Assembly: GCF_002102175.1 (NCBI RefSeq)
Contig: NZ_LQOX01000009.1
Coordinates: forward strand, 1-37,909
DNA: 37,909 bases
Reading direction: 5' to 3'
Source of the DNA: Mycobacterium gastri
Lineage (GTDB): Bacteria > Actinomycetota > Actinomycetes > Mycobacteriales > Mycobacteriaceae
In this document: positions 1-8,405 of the stretch, one piece after another
How the letters are laid out: each line of letters starts with the position of its first letter
Numbering within the stretch: position 1 is the first letter of the stretch
Made by a program: the position numbers and the translations under genes
Notes under the pieces: model-generated
Told to the model about the DNA's origin: nothing
The model's database searches: none
The model's input: only the letters and a program-made list of their open reading frames with translations

Positions 1-127
1 CAACATCATCACACGCCACACCGCGCACAGCCGTCAGACACGACCAACAATGGACAGGTTATTCAGCGCGTTCCTAGGCGTTTGCTGCGTCGGCTAGCAT
101 TGGTGCGTTCGGGATGTACCTGCTTCT

Positions 128-180
128 AGCTCCGTCGATAGGCCTTGTCGCGTTGGCCGGGGTGTCATCGACACGGAGCT
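128..180. repeat. Inverted repeat in upstream non-coding region
   Basis: AGCTCCGT at 128-135 is the reverse complement of ACGGAGCT at 173-180. The arms continue inward (CGAT at 136-139 against ATCG at 167-170) with a two-base bulge. This could form a long stem-loop. The rest of 1-420 holds no gene I can support. It contains a short direct repeat (CTGCGGTATCG twice at about 197-219), and the small open frames there look like chance. Confidence 0.4.
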
Positions 181-420
181 GGATGGGTCTGGAAGTGCTG
201 CGGTATCGACTGCGGTATCGGCTGGACAGCATCACTCGGCCGCGCGGGTGGTGTCATGGGCTCCTCGTGAACGTCCAATTTGGGTAGGCCTGCTCCGCAT
301 TCGCTATCGCCCTGCGTTCCTCCCTTGGGCCAAGGAACGAAGGAAGGCCGAAGTTCTGGTAGATGAGGTCGATAGGTTGGGGCCGCCACCTTCGCCGGCC
401 TCGCTCCGCGCGGATGCAAA

Positions 421-450
421 ACGTCTACAGGTACGATTACCTGTGTACGT
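421..450. promoter_or_regulatory. Palindromic operator candidate upstream of AbiE operon
   Basis: ACAGGTA-CGAT-TACCTGT at 427-444 is a perfect 7-bp inverted repeat around a 4-base centre. ACGT at 421-424 and 447-450 extends the symmetry after a 2-bp mismatch. It ends 24 bp before the antitoxin start. AbiEi antitoxins are known to bind inverted repeats in their own promoter, so autorepression here is a reasonable inference. Confidence 0.6.
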
Positions 451-474
451 TCCGTTCCATTATCCAGAGGGAAG

Positions 475-1041
475 GTGGTCTTGGTGGAAGCCCTGACGCC
501 GAGCACCGCGGGGCAGGCCGGCCTGTCGCGCAGCGCGCTCTACCGCGGCGCGCGCGCAGGCCGGTTGGACCGCGTCGCCCGCGGCATCTACCTGCCTGCT
601 GAGGCAACGGCCGCTGACTGGGATCAGGTCGAGGCCGCGACCCGGCGCCCCGACGCCACGATCTGCCTTACCTCCGCGCTCGCCTATCACGACCTTACCG
701 ACGCGATCCCCGCCGCACTGGACGTCGCGATCCCCAGGGGGTCTAGGACACCGGCGAGCACTGGTGCGATCGCGTGGCATCAGTTCGATCGGGCCACATT
801 CGAGATGGGACGGGAGCAGATCACGATCCGGGGATCGGCTCAGACGATCGGGATCTACTCACCTGAGCGGTCGATCGTCGACGCGTTCCGGCTCCGCGGC
901 GACGTCGGATACGAACTAGCCCGCGACGCGCTGCGGGAGTGGCTGCGGCGAGGTGGCAAACCGGCCTGGCTGATCGATATCGCCTCTCGGCTACCGCGGG
1001 CGAAGTCCCCGGTCCTGCAGGCATTGGAGATGCTGGGGTGA
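475..1041 (+). CDS. AbiEi-family antitoxin (type IV TA, MenA-like)
   Basis: This 188-aa protein has an N-terminal winged-helix-like segment (SRSALYRGARAGRLDRVARG, about residues 18-37), then ICLTSALAYHDLTD and IYSPERSIVDAFR, all typical of AbiEi / Rv1044-type antitoxins. The family neutralises the partner nucleotidyltransferase toxin and represses its own operon. The chosen start is GTG 475, preceded by GAGGGAAG; GTG 484 is an in-frame alternative. The gene ends in a GTGA overlap with the toxin start, so the two are translationally coupled. The family call rests on motifs and neighbour identity, with no search run. Confidence 0.85.
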   Translation: MVLVEALTPSTAGQAGLSRSALYRGARAGRLDRVARGIYLPAEATAADWDQVEAATRRPDATICLTSALAYHDLTDAIPAALDVAIPRGSRTPASTGAIAWHQFDRATFEMGREQITIRGSAQTIGIYSPERSIVDAFRLRGDVGYELARDALREWLRRGGKPAWLIDIASRLPRAKSPVLQALEMLG

Positions 1042-1889
1042 GTTCCGGCGACGCGGTATTCCGACGACTCCAGGCCGCCGCCCGTTCCGCAGCGGCGAAT
1101 AGCGGCACCGGCGCACCTACGCAGGAGTACCTGGTACGGCACACCCTCGAATCGTTCCTGGATCGGCTCACCCACACCTCGCATGCTGGCGACTTCGTCC
1201 TCAAAGGCGGAATTCTGCTGTCCGCCTACGGGGTACGACGACCGACCAAGGACACCGATGCCAACGCCATCCGTGCCGACGTCACCGCCGAACATCTCGC
1301 CGATGTGGTACGCAACATCGCCGCGATCGATGTCGATGACGGGGTGGTGTTCTACATCGACACGATCAGCGTGCAGGAGATTCGCGAGCAGGCCGACTAC
1401 CCAGGACTGCGCGTGCGGGTCGCCGCGTCGATCGGACAGTGGGAAGGCGTCGTAGTTTGGGACGTATCCACCGGAGACCCGATAGTGCCGCCACCGCGGC
1501 AGGTAACCATCGACCGGATCCTTGGCGAGCCGATCACGCTCCTCGGTTACGCTCCCGAGACCACCATCGCCGAGAAGGGCGTCACCATCCTCGAACGCGG
1601 CATTACCAGCACCCGCTGGCGTGACTACGTCGACATCGTCCAGATTGCCCGCTACGGCATTGACCCCGATGAACTTCTCCGATCTGCACAGGCCGTCGCG
1701 CGCCACCGCGGCGTCACCCTCGAACCCGTCGCACCGCACCTGGCCGGTTACGGCGCAGTCGCACAAGTGAGATGGGCCGCATGGCGCCGCAAGGAACACC
1801 TCGAATCCGTATGCGAGGAGAACCTTGACGACCAGATCATTCTGGTCGTCTCCTACCTCGATCCCGTATTCGTCCACGGTCCCGCTTAG
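1038..1889 (+). CDS. AbiEii-family nucleotidyltransferase toxin (MenT-like)
   Basis: This 283-aa protein starts at GTG 1038, which overlaps the antitoxin stop (GTGA). An upstream in-frame ATG at 939 lies inside the antitoxin and is less likely. The nucleotidyltransferase signature LKGGILLSAYGVRRPTKDTD (about residues 55-74) carries the GG and the metal-binding Asp72/Asp74. A second motif, AEKGVTILER followed by RWRDYVDI (about 178-200), supplies the Lys and Asp expected of DUF1814/AbiEii enzymes. Mycobacterial relatives (MenT proteins) add nucleotides to tRNA acceptor ends and stop growth. The catalytic residues look intact, so this toxin is probably functional and held by the upstream antitoxin. 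Confidence 0.87.
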   Translation: MSSGDAVFRRLQAAARSAAANSGTGAPTQEYLVRHTLESFLDRLTHTSHAGDFVLKGGILLSAYGVRRPTKDTDANAIRADVTAEHLADVVRNIAAIDVDDGVVFYIDTISVQEIREQADYPGLRVRVAASIGQWEGVVVWDVSTGDPIVPPPRQVTIDRILGEPITLLGYAPETTIAEKGVTILERGITSTRWRDYVDIVQIARYGIDPDELLRSAQAVARHRGVTLEPVAPHLAGYGAVAQVRWAAWRRKEHLESVCEENLDDQIILVVSYLDPVFVHGPA

Positions 1890-1903
1890 GCAGGGCAATA
1901 TCA

Positions 1904-1934
1904 GTCCGGCCGCGGATTAGACGCCGCGAGGGAC
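1904..1934 (+). terminator. Stem-loop after toxin gene
   Basis: GTCC (1904-1907) pairs with GGAC (1931-1934) and CGCGG (1911-1915) pairs with CCGCG (1924-1928), 15 bp after the toxin stop. There is no T-run, which is common for mycobacterial terminators. This is a weak call. Confidence 0.35.
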
Positions 1935-2220
1935 GTGTCTAAAACGCTTCGATGCCTGCTCAGGCTCGCGAGCGCTAACCGGGTGAAACGCGATTGGATC
2001 GATTCGGGGCACATGGCCCTAGAGGTCATCGCTGGCGGCCTGGGGGGCAGCTTGGCCACACGCACTCCGTAGACAGTCTGACCGCGGGGTATCTCCTTTC
2101 GATCGCGGTGTGTGCGGTTGCCATGACCTTGTTGAGCACCAGAGTCGTCCCACCTCGATTACATCCTGCGGCTCCACAGAGCGAAGCCGGCCAGTACGGT
2201 CCGCGCCGTCGTTGTAAGAC
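1935..2220 (+). other. Intergenic region with possible transporter remnant
   Basis: There is no intact gene. An open frame at 1994-2227 encodes a hydrophobic stretch (AGYLLSIAVCAVAMTLLSTR) followed by basic residues. This resembles the last membrane helix and tail of an MFS transporter. In a neighbouring frame, GGLGGSLATRT would fit the preceding loop. It could be a decayed transporter 3' end or simply chance. Confidence 0.2.
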
Positions 2221-3759
2221 TTATTGATCGCGGCCGCCGCGACGTCGTCCGTAAAGGATCCTCGGCAGGCGCGCCAACAGCCGCGTCCGCGACGGGCGAT
2301 ACGGATAGGTGTGAAAATCGCGGGACAGATGGAAGCGTGAGATCAGAAGCGCCTGCTGCTGGCAGAACTTGCGGATCCCGCCCGGGCCGTGCCGATACCC
2401 GATCCCCGACGTCTTCGCCCCGCCCATCGGTAGCTCGAGCGCGGTGTAGTTGACGAGGGCGTCGTTGACGCACACGGCCCCGGCCTCCAAGCGTCGAGCA
2501 ACGGCTTCGGCGCGCTTGCGGTCGCGGCCGAATACGGCGGCGGTCAGCCCGAACGGCGAGTCGTTGGCGAGCCGGATTGCCTCCTCCACGTCGGCGACCT
2601 TCATGATCGGCAAGGTCGGGCCGAAGGTCTCCTCGCGCATGCAGTCCATCGTGTGGTCGACGTCGACGAGCACCGTGGGCTGAAACCAGAGCCCGGAGCC
2701 ATGGTCGCCGCGCGAACCGCCGACCACGACCCGGGCACCCTTGGCGATCGCGTCCTGGACGTGGCGCTCGACGAGCTTGACCTGACCAGGCGTCGTCATC
2801 GATCCCACGTCGACGCTGCCGGGGCCGCTCGGCACGCCCTGGCGAACCCGACGCGCCTTCTCGACCACTTTGGCGACGAACTCGTCGTAGATGGCCGCCA
2901 CGGCGTAGACGCGCTCAACCGAGATGCAGGTCTGCCCGCAGTTGAACATGGAGTAGTACACCGAGTGTTGCGCGGCGCGTTCGAGGTCGGCGTCCTCGAG
3001 GACGATCAACGGGTCCTTGCCGCCGAGTTCCAGCGACACCGGCGTCACCGTGTCGGCCGCCCGCTTCATGACGTGCTGTCCGACCTCCGTCGAGCCGGTG
3101 AACATGACCATGTCGACGGCGTCCACCAGCGCGTCGCCGACCGCCCCGCCGCGACCGGTGACCACCTGCATCACGTCTTCGGGCATCCCGCTCTCGATGA
3201 GGCCCTGCCGCAACAGGATTGACGTCAACGGTGTCGCGGTCGCCGGCTTCAGCAGAACACTGTTGCCCGCCGCCAGCGCCGGGATGCAGTCCCCGAACGA
3301 GTTCGTCAGCGGGTAATTCCAGGGACCGATCACGCCAACCAGGCCCAGCGGCCGGTAGCGCACGACCAGCCGCTTGCCCTTGACGAGCACCGCCGAGGAT
3401 TTGACCCGCTCCTCGGCCAAGTAGACCGGGGCCATCTTCGCCCAAAACCCGAACGCCGCCTGTCCGTAGAGCAGCTCGGCGATCAGGGCGTCCTCGTAGG
3501 TCTTGCCGGTCTCCGCGCAGATGGTCTCGATCACCCGGTCCTGGTTGTCCACCAGCCACTTCTGGGCGCGCCGAAGCACCCTCGCGCGGCCATCGAATCC
3601 GAGTGCATTCCATGTGGGCTGCACCGCGCGACCGCGCGCAGCGGCTGCGGCGACGTCGTCGGCGTCCATGTTCGGCACTTGCCCGATCTCGCGGCCTGTC
3701 GCCGGATTCTCGACCACGATCATGGCGTCGATTACACCGGGAGCCGGTCGCAATGTCAT
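2221..3759 (-). CDS. Aldehyde dehydrogenase family protein
   Basis: This 512-aa NAD(P)-dependent aldehyde dehydrogenase oxidises an aldehyde to a carboxylic acid. Visible motifs are WNYP (Asn148, oxyanion hole), FTGSTEVG (cofactor loop, about 220-227), LELGGKDP (general base Glu244), FNCGQTCIS (catalytic Cys278) and EETFGP near the C-terminus. The length is normal for the family. The start is ATG 3759 after a GGGGG-type Shine-Dalgarno; the same frame stays open upstream to 4719, but that part is antisense to nothing credible and lies within the regulator gene. It lies 44 bp downstream of the PucR-like regulator on the same strand, so co-transcription is likely. The substrate is unknown; the general pattern is succinate-semialdehyde / coniferyl-aldehyde dehydrogenase-like. 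Confidence 0.92.
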   Translation of the reverse strand: MTLRPAPGVIDAMIVVENPATGREIGQVPNMDADDVAAAAARGRAVQPTWNALGFDGRARVLRRAQKWLVDNQDRVIETICAETGKTYEDALIAELLYGQAAFGFWAKMAPVYLAEERVKSSAVLVKGKRLVVRYRPLGLVGVIGPWNYPLTNSFGDCIPALAAGNSVLLKPATATPLTSILLRQGLIESGMPEDVMQVVTGRGGAVGDALVDAVDMVMFTGSTEVGQHVMKRAADTVTPVSLELGGKDPLIVLEDADLERAAQHSVYYSMFNCGQTCISVERVYAVAAIYDEFVAKVVEKARRVRQGVPSGPGSVDVGSMTTPGQVKLVERHVQDAIAKGARVVVGGSRGDHGSGLWFQPTVLVDVDHTMDCMREETFGPTLPIMKVADVEEAIRLANDSPFGLTAAVFGRDRKRAEAVARRLEAGAVCVNDALVNYTALELPMGGAKTSGIGYRHGPGGIRKFCQQQALLISRFHLSRDFHTYPYRPSRTRLLARLPRILYGRRRGGRDQ

Positions 3760-3803
3760 CGGACCCCCGGCCCGAAGTTGACTGGGGATGTCGTGCTGCG
3801 GGC

Positions 3804-5054
3804 CTAATCGCCGTTGGCCGGCGCAAGCACGGCCGTCCCGAGCCAAGCGCACGCGAGCAAAGCGACCTCGACACCGATCCGGTCCTCGGCCAGCGCGCGA
3901 CCGCGAAGCTCCTCGGCTTTGCGGACTCGGTACAACACCGTGTTCTTGTGCAAATGCAGCCTTGCTGCGGTCTCGGTGAAGCTGCCGTTCGTCTCGAGGA
4001 ACATCCGCGACGTCTCGCGAAGCCTTGCCGACGCGTCGTCGTCGGTGGCAAGCCGGCCGAGCACGTCCTCGACCCAGAATCTGGCCGCCGCAACGTCGGC
4101 GTTGAGGAAGGAGGTAAGGCCGGTCTCGCGGAACGTCGTCACGATCGGCCCGGTCGACCCCGACGCGATGGCCACCGCCTGGGCACGCAACGCCTGCTCG
4201 TGGGTCACCCGGAACCCCTCCGGGCCCGCCGCCGGAGAACCAATGGCAGCGCGAACGCCGCTGGCCGCGTCGCCGAGGATGATCGCCAGCGCCTCCGCGG
4301 CAATCGGCGCTCCCCCACGTGTGGAAAACCAAGCCCAGAATGTGGATTCGTCGGCAACCACGGTCAGCGGGGGCCGCGTCGACAACGTGGCCAACGCGGC
4401 CGCCGCCCGATCGAGCAGCATCGGCGCCTCGGGCCCCGCCGCCGATTCGTCGATCCAGGCCACCAAGCCAACATGCACCGTGTCGAGTTCCCACCCCAAG
4501 GCCACGCCCGAGCGATCGTCGCCGGCGAGCAACGACCGGATGAGCGAGGCCCGACGCGACGAGGTGTTCTGCAGCCAGCGGTCGCGCTCCCCCTGGTACA
4601 CCGCAAGGACATTCTCCGACATCAAGTCGACGTAGCGGAACGAGGCTTCGGTCACCGCGCGCAGGATGCCGAGCATCGTAGACGCGTCCAGTTTGCGAGA
4701 CGCCAGTTCCTCCTGCCACAACTCCAGGAATCGGAAATGGCCGATCCGGTAGGCCCGCAGCAACGCCTCGATCGGCACCCCGCGCTGAGCCAGGCGCCGC
4801 GCATATTCCGCTGCGGCCGTGGGTATTTCCGCGCTTCCAGCGTCGATTGCGTTGGCGATCACGTCCAGCCCGATAGCCACGTTTTCGCGCAGGCTCGCGC
4901 TGAGCAGTGCCTCGACCGCGTGGTCGCCACGAAGGTGCGGAACCGTTGCGAGCACCAGTTCGAGCAATTCGTCGCCGACTTCGACGATGCGACCGCTCAG
5001 ATCCTTCGCGATCGAGGCGATCTCGGGTGTCGGGCCAACCCGGTTTCCAGGCAC
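3804..5054 (-). CDS. PucR/CdaR-family transcriptional regulator
   Basis: This 416-aa protein has the architecture of mycobacterial PucR-like activators: a helical N-terminal sensor region (LRAYRIGHFRFLELWQEEL at about 120-140), a GGDEF-like middle domain with VTHEQALRAQ, and a C-terminal helix-turn-helix (NGSFTETAARLHLHKNTVLY). The C-terminal PucR HTH (LHLHKNTVLYRV) is the clearest match. It starts at GTG 5054; no ATG in frame is better placed. It faces the acyl-CoA dehydrogenase operon across 98 bp and sits directly upstream of the aldehyde dehydrogenase, so it probably controls both units in response to a metabolite of the pathway (inference). Confidence 0.85.
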   Translation of the reverse strand: MPGNRVGPTPEIASIAKDLSGRIVEVGDELLELVLATVPHLRGDHAVEALLSASLRENVAIGLDVIANAIDAGSAEIPTAAAEYARRLAQRGVPIEALLRAYRIGHFRFLELWQEELASRKLDASTMLGILRAVTEASFRYVDLMSENVLAVYQGERDRWLQNTSSRRASLIRSLLAGDDRSGVALGWELDTVHVGLVAWIDESAAGPEAPMLLDRAAAALATLSTRPPLTVVADESTFWAWFSTRGGAPIAAEALAIILGDAASGVRAAIGSPAAGPEGFRVTHEQALRAQAVAIASGSTGPIVTTFRETGLTSFLNADVAAARFWVEDVLGRLATDDDASARLRETSRMFLETNGSFTETAARLHLHKNTVLYRVRKAEELRGRALAEDRIGVEVALLACAWLGTAVLAPANGD

Positions 5055-5152
5055 CGGCCGATCATAGGCATGGCCGCTTTAGGCCGGTGTCACGACCGAC
5101 GGGCAACAAATTCATTCCGACGGACCAATGACGGGGGTGGGCCCGGCGTAGT
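5055..5152. promoter_or_regulatory. Divergent promoter region, regulator / acyl-CoA dehydrogenase operon
   Basis: These 98 bp separate two divergent units. They contain a TCATT/AATGA inverted repeat (5112-5116 and 5127-5131, 10-base spacer), a candidate binding site for the PucR-like protein. I see no convincing -10/-35 pair. Confidence 0.4.
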
Positions 5153-6250
5153 GTGATCGATGCTATGGAGGTCGTCGGCCATCCCGCCGCGCTCGCAAGC
5201 GCCACAACGTTCGCCCGCGACGATCTGGCTCCGCTCGTCGATCGTCCCGAGGCGATCCTTCCCCTTCCCGAACTCGAAGGCCTGCTGGTGAAGGCGGCCG
5301 ATTCCGCCCTCCTACCGGCTTCGACTGGCGGCGCAGGGCTTTGGGGAGCCGTGGGCGCTCCCCCTGGCTCCGCTGCCGAAGTGCTGCGGCTGATCGCGGG
5401 AGTCAACGGCGGTGTGGCATTCGGCGTGCACCGACTCGCGCTGGCGGCCCGTCTGCGGGCTCGCCTCGGGCTTGGCGCAGACACCCCGGCCGCCGTCTCG
5501 CTGCAGGGGCACTACGGCCTCGGCCGCGACGCGCTTCCGCGCCTGCTGGCCGATCGCGAACTGCGCGACCAGGACGTCGTGCTGCTGGCCGACTGGCTCG
5601 ACCCGGCGCATCCACGCGTGGTCGTCTCGACACCGTGGGAATCGGTGTTGGCAGTGAGGCTTCACGGCAGGGAGATCGTCTGGAGCGAGGTTTCGCGGGC
5701 CGATTGCCACGTGCGCCTACAGCCCAACAGCCACGGCTTCGATGAGCTCGAAACGACGACCACCGTGCAGGGTCCGGTGGCCGCAGCCGACGGGGCCGCC
5801 GATACCGCGCTGTACGCCGAGGCGCTGTACCTTGACGGCCTCGGCATGATGGCCATCGCCGCCGGCGTCGTCGATCACGGCCTGAAGATCGCCCGCGAGT
5901 GGGCCAGCCGACGCATTCAGGGCGGAGCAAAGATCGACGGTTACCCGGCCGTGCAGCAGATGCTGGCGCAGATCTCCGCAACTGCCCGCGCCGGCACCCA
6001 GCACCTGGCGTACTTCGCCTCACTGGAGCCGAATGCCGAGGCATTGGCGGACCTTTGCGCGGTGCGCTCGGCGTTTCACCCGGCGTGCTGCATCGCCGCG
6101 AACAACTCGATCCAGGTCCTCGGCGGGCGGGGGTACATGCAGGACTTCGGCCCCAAGAAGATCGCCCGCGACGCGAACACCCTGCGGGTCCTGGGCGGGA
6201 CCCCAACCGAACTGTCGCTGTTCGTCGCCGAATGGGAGCGTGCGCAATGA
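5153..6250 (+). CDS. Acyl-CoA dehydrogenase-like subunit lacking catalytic Glu
   Basis: This 365-aa protein has the acyl-CoA dehydrogenase fold. The C-terminal domain shows VLGGRGYMQDFGPKKIARDA, and the end reads RVLGGTPTELSLFVAE. In active enzymes this last position is (Y/F)EGT, with Glu as catalytic base; here it is Gly (residue 348). The N-terminal domain is also weakly conserved. It overlaps the next acyl-CoA dehydrogenase by ATGA. Mycobacteria are known to make alpha2beta2 FadE complexes in which only one subunit carries the base (for example ChsE1-ChsE2), so this is probably the non-catalytic partner. The start is GTG 5153; ATG 5165 is an alternative. Confidence 0.85.
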   Translation: MIDAMEVVGHPAALASATTFARDDLAPLVDRPEAILPLPELEGLLVKAADSALLPASTGGAGLWGAVGAPPGSAAEVLRLIAGVNGGVAFGVHRLALAARLRARLGLGADTPAAVSLQGHYGLGRDALPRLLADRELRDQDVVLLADWLDPAHPRVVVSTPWESVLAVRLHGREIVWSEVSRADCHVRLQPNSHGFDELETTTTVQGPVAAADGAADTALYAEALYLDGLGMMAIAAGVVDHGLKIAREWASRRIQGGAKIDGYPAVQQMLAQISATARAGTQHLAYFASLEPNAEALADLCAVRSAFHPACCIAANNSIQVLGGRGYMQDFGPKKIARDANTLRVLGGTPTELSLFVAEWERAQ

Positions 6251-7611
6251 CGACCAACGGCCGCGCCCTGGACGGGTTCGTCCCCGCCTCCAGCCCGTTC
6301 TCCACACGAACGGCGTTCAAGAGCCTCAGTGCAGTCAGCCGGGCGGTGCTGCCCAACACCCCGCAGTCGTTGTGGGATCAGGACACCGCGAGGCTGCCCA
6401 GCGCGCATGCCGCCCTGCGTAGGCGGGCCCGTGAATTCGCCGACCGGGTCATCGCCCCGATCGCGCTCGAATTGGACGTCACGCCGCAGCCGCCGTGCGG
6501 CGAGATGCATCCGCTGATGCGCGACGTGTTCGTCAAGGCATCCAAGGAAGGTTTCCAGAGCGACTTGGCCTTCCCGCCGCCGCTGGGGACCGCGTCGGTT
6601 CGCGGTGACCGCTATCCCGTGCTGTCTATCGCGGTGAAGGTCGAGGAGTTCGCGCGGGCGTGCGGTGGCCTGATGCTCAATCTGATGGTTCCCGCACTGG
6701 GCCAGTCGCCGATCCTGATCTCAGGCGACGCGAACGCCTATCGCCGCTTCCTGATACCCGCCTATCGCGAGATGAAAGCCGGTGTGCCCCATCCCTTCTC
6801 GTTCCTCATCACCGAGCCGACCGCAGGCTCCGACGTCGAAGAAGGACACGGCGCGAGCGTCTACACACCCGGGATGGTCGCCAAGCGGGTGCCCGGCGGC
6901 TGGTCGCTGAGCGGCCGCAAGCGGTTCATCGGCGCCGGCGATCTGTCCAAGACGATCTCGGTGTTCGCCGCGCTTGAGGGCGAGGGCATGGAGTCGTGGA
7001 CGCTGTTCGTGATCAACCCGCCGGTGCCCGGCTATCGGACGATCCGCAAGGAACTGAAGCTCGGGATGCGCGCGTCGGGCACTGCCGAGGTGGAACTCAC
7101 CGACGTGTTCGTCCCCGACAGCAACATCGTCGGCGGCCTGCGCAACGGCTGGGCGCTCAACCGCGCCTCACTGAACTTCTCACGTATCCCGGTGGCTTCT
7201 ATGAGCGTCGGATTCGCACGCGGGGCTCTGGAAGCGGCGCTCGAATTCGCGGGCAGGACGACCTTGGGCGGCAAGGCGCTGGTCAACTACCAGGAGATTG
7301 AGCTGATGCTGGCCCAGATGGTCGCCGAGACGAGTGCGATCCGGTCGATGGTGTGGGAGCAGGCCAGGGTTTTCATCCCACGACAGGGAGCGGCGTCAAT
7401 GACCAAGCTGCACTGCACCGATCGTGCGCTCGAGGTGTGCAACATGGCGATGGACCTGCTGGGCAACCATAGCCTGCTGCACCCCAACAAGGTCGAAAAG
7501 GCATGGCGAGATGCGCGTTTGCCAATCATCTTCGAGGGAACCAACCAGATCAACCGGCTAGCGGTGATCGAAGACATGCAAGAGGAGGTGCTTTCGAAGT
7601 GCACACCGTGA
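6247..7611 (+). CDS. Acyl-CoA dehydrogenase, catalytic subunit
   Basis: This 454-aa flavoenzyme has the FAD/substrate motif FLITEPTAGSDVEEG (about 190-204), GMRASGTAEVELTDVFVP, and IFEGTNQINRLAVIE with the catalytic Glu430. It would introduce an alpha,beta double bond into an acyl-CoA. The start ATG 6247 overlaps the TGA of the upstream subunit (ATGA), so the two are translationally coupled and probably form one heteromeric enzyme. The same frame is open upstream, but that part lies inside the first subunit gene. A strong AGGAGG for the following gene lies in its last codons. The acyl substrate is not deducible from the sequence. Confidence 0.92.
   Translation: MTTNGRALDGFVPASSPFSTRTAFKSLSAVSRAVLPNTPQSLWDQDTARLPSAHAALRRRAREFADRVIAPIALELDVTPQPPCGEMHPLMRDVFVKASKEGFQSDLAFPPPLGTASVRGDRYPVLSIAVKVEEFARACGGLMLNLMVPALGQSPILISGDANAYRRFLIPAYREMKAGVPHPFSFLITEPTAGSDVEEGHGASVYTPGMVAKRVPGGWSLSGRKRFIGAGDLSKTISVFAALEGEGMESWTLFVINPPVPGYRTIRKELKLGMRASGTAEVELTDVFVPDSNIVGGLRNGWALNRASLNFSRIPVASMSVGFARGALEAALEFAGRTTLGGKALVNYQEIELMLAQMVAETSAIRSMVWEQARVFIPRQGAASMTKLHCTDRALEVCNMAMDLLGNHSLLHPNKVEKAWRDARLPIIFEGTNQINRLAVIEDMQEEVLSKCTP
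7583..7588 (+). promoter_or_regulatory. Shine-Dalgarno AGGAGG for the decarboxylase-like gene
   Basis: AGGAGG lies inside the 3' end of the acyl-CoA dehydrogenase gene, 10 bases before GTG 7599 and 19 before GTG 7608. The spacing favours GTG 7599 as start. Confidence 0.7.
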
Positions 7612-8405
7612 ACGAAACATCCGAGCTCGCATCCGACGCGTTCTTCGCTGTCCCGAGAACGACAGTGAGCACGTCGGCGGGGGACGTGGAGCTGCCGATC
7701 CTCTACTACGACAACTCCCACGTCATTGCGGTATTCGCCGCCGATCCCGCTGGTGTGGCCGCCAAGCTCGAGGGCACGGGCCTGGTGCCGGCATTGCACG
7801 TCGGCAATCGGCCCGTCGTGCTGTGCGCGATGTACGAGTACCGGCTGACCTCGATCGGTCCCTACAACGAGGTCGGGATCGGGATCGCGGTCTACCCGGA
7901 GGGACACCGGTCCGGCCCACTTCCGACGCGATGGCTCGAGCTGCTCCGCCCGCCCGACCGCCGCGACCAGGGGGCCTACGTCATCGATCTGCCCGTCACC
8001 ACCGAGGCGGCGCGCGCGGCGGGTTCCGAGATCTGGGGATACCCGAAGTTCGTTGCGCCGATCCAGTTTTCGCTTGGGGGCGGCCGGTTCTCGTGTGGGG
8101 TGGAGGATCCCGACGACGGTTCGACCATCATGGAATTCAGCGGCCGCGCGATTCCCACCATCCCGATCCCGCCGTCCCCCTTGGTGCTCTACTCGCACAA
8201 CCACGGGGCGATGATCCGCACCCATGTCGACCTACGCAACGGGATGCGCGCCCACCTGCCCGGCGGAATCAAGATGAAGGTCGGAGGCTCGCATCACCGG
8301 ATGGCCAACAACCTCCGCGACATCGGCCTGGACGGCGCGGTGCCGTTGGCGGTCGCGTCGACGAACCGGTTCCAGTCGCGCCTCAACAACGGCATAGCAC
8401 TCTGA
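7599..8405 (+). CDS. Acetoacetate decarboxylase (ADC) family protein
   Basis: This 268-aa protein has the ADC-family core: YEYRLTSIGPYNEVGIGIAV (about 80-99), then SEIWGYPKF (about 143-151), in which Lys150 matches the Schiff-base lysine of acetoacetate decarboxylase. It could decarboxylate a beta-keto acid; some family members instead act as aldolase-dehydratases. The start GTG 7599 is set by AGGAGG and overlaps the previous gene by 13 bp. Its place right after an acyl-CoA dehydrogenase pair suggests that it acts on a keto product of the same pathway (inference). The reading frame continues past its TGA into an acyl-CoA synthetase-like remnant. Confidence 0.85.
   Translation: MHTVNETSELASDAFFAVPRTTVSTSAGDVELPILYYDNSHVIAVFAADPAGVAAKLEGTGLVPALHVGNRPVVLCAMYEYRLTSIGPYNEVGIGIAVYPEGHRSGPLPTRWLELLRPPDRRDQGAYVIDLPVTTEAARAAGSEIWGYPKFVAPIQFSLGGGRFSCGVEDPDDGSTIMEFSGRAIPTIPIPPSPLVLYSHNHGAMIRTHVDLRNGMRAHLPGGIKMKVGGSHHRMANNLRDIGLDGAVPLAVASTNRFQSRLNNGIAL

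Noticed and set aside
165..506. Minus-strand open frame of 113 codons before the AbiE operon
   Set aside because: No RBS, no recognisable domain, and it overlaps the operator and antitoxin start.
3603..5156. Plus-strand open frame of 517 codons
   Set aside because: Antisense to the PucR-like regulator and aldehyde dehydrogenase, which have full domain evidence; translation is Arg-rich and unlike any family.
5899..6246. Extended N-terminus of the second acyl-CoA dehydrogenase
   Set aside because: The extension lies inside the first subunit gene in another frame; the ATGA overlap at 6247 is the natural start.
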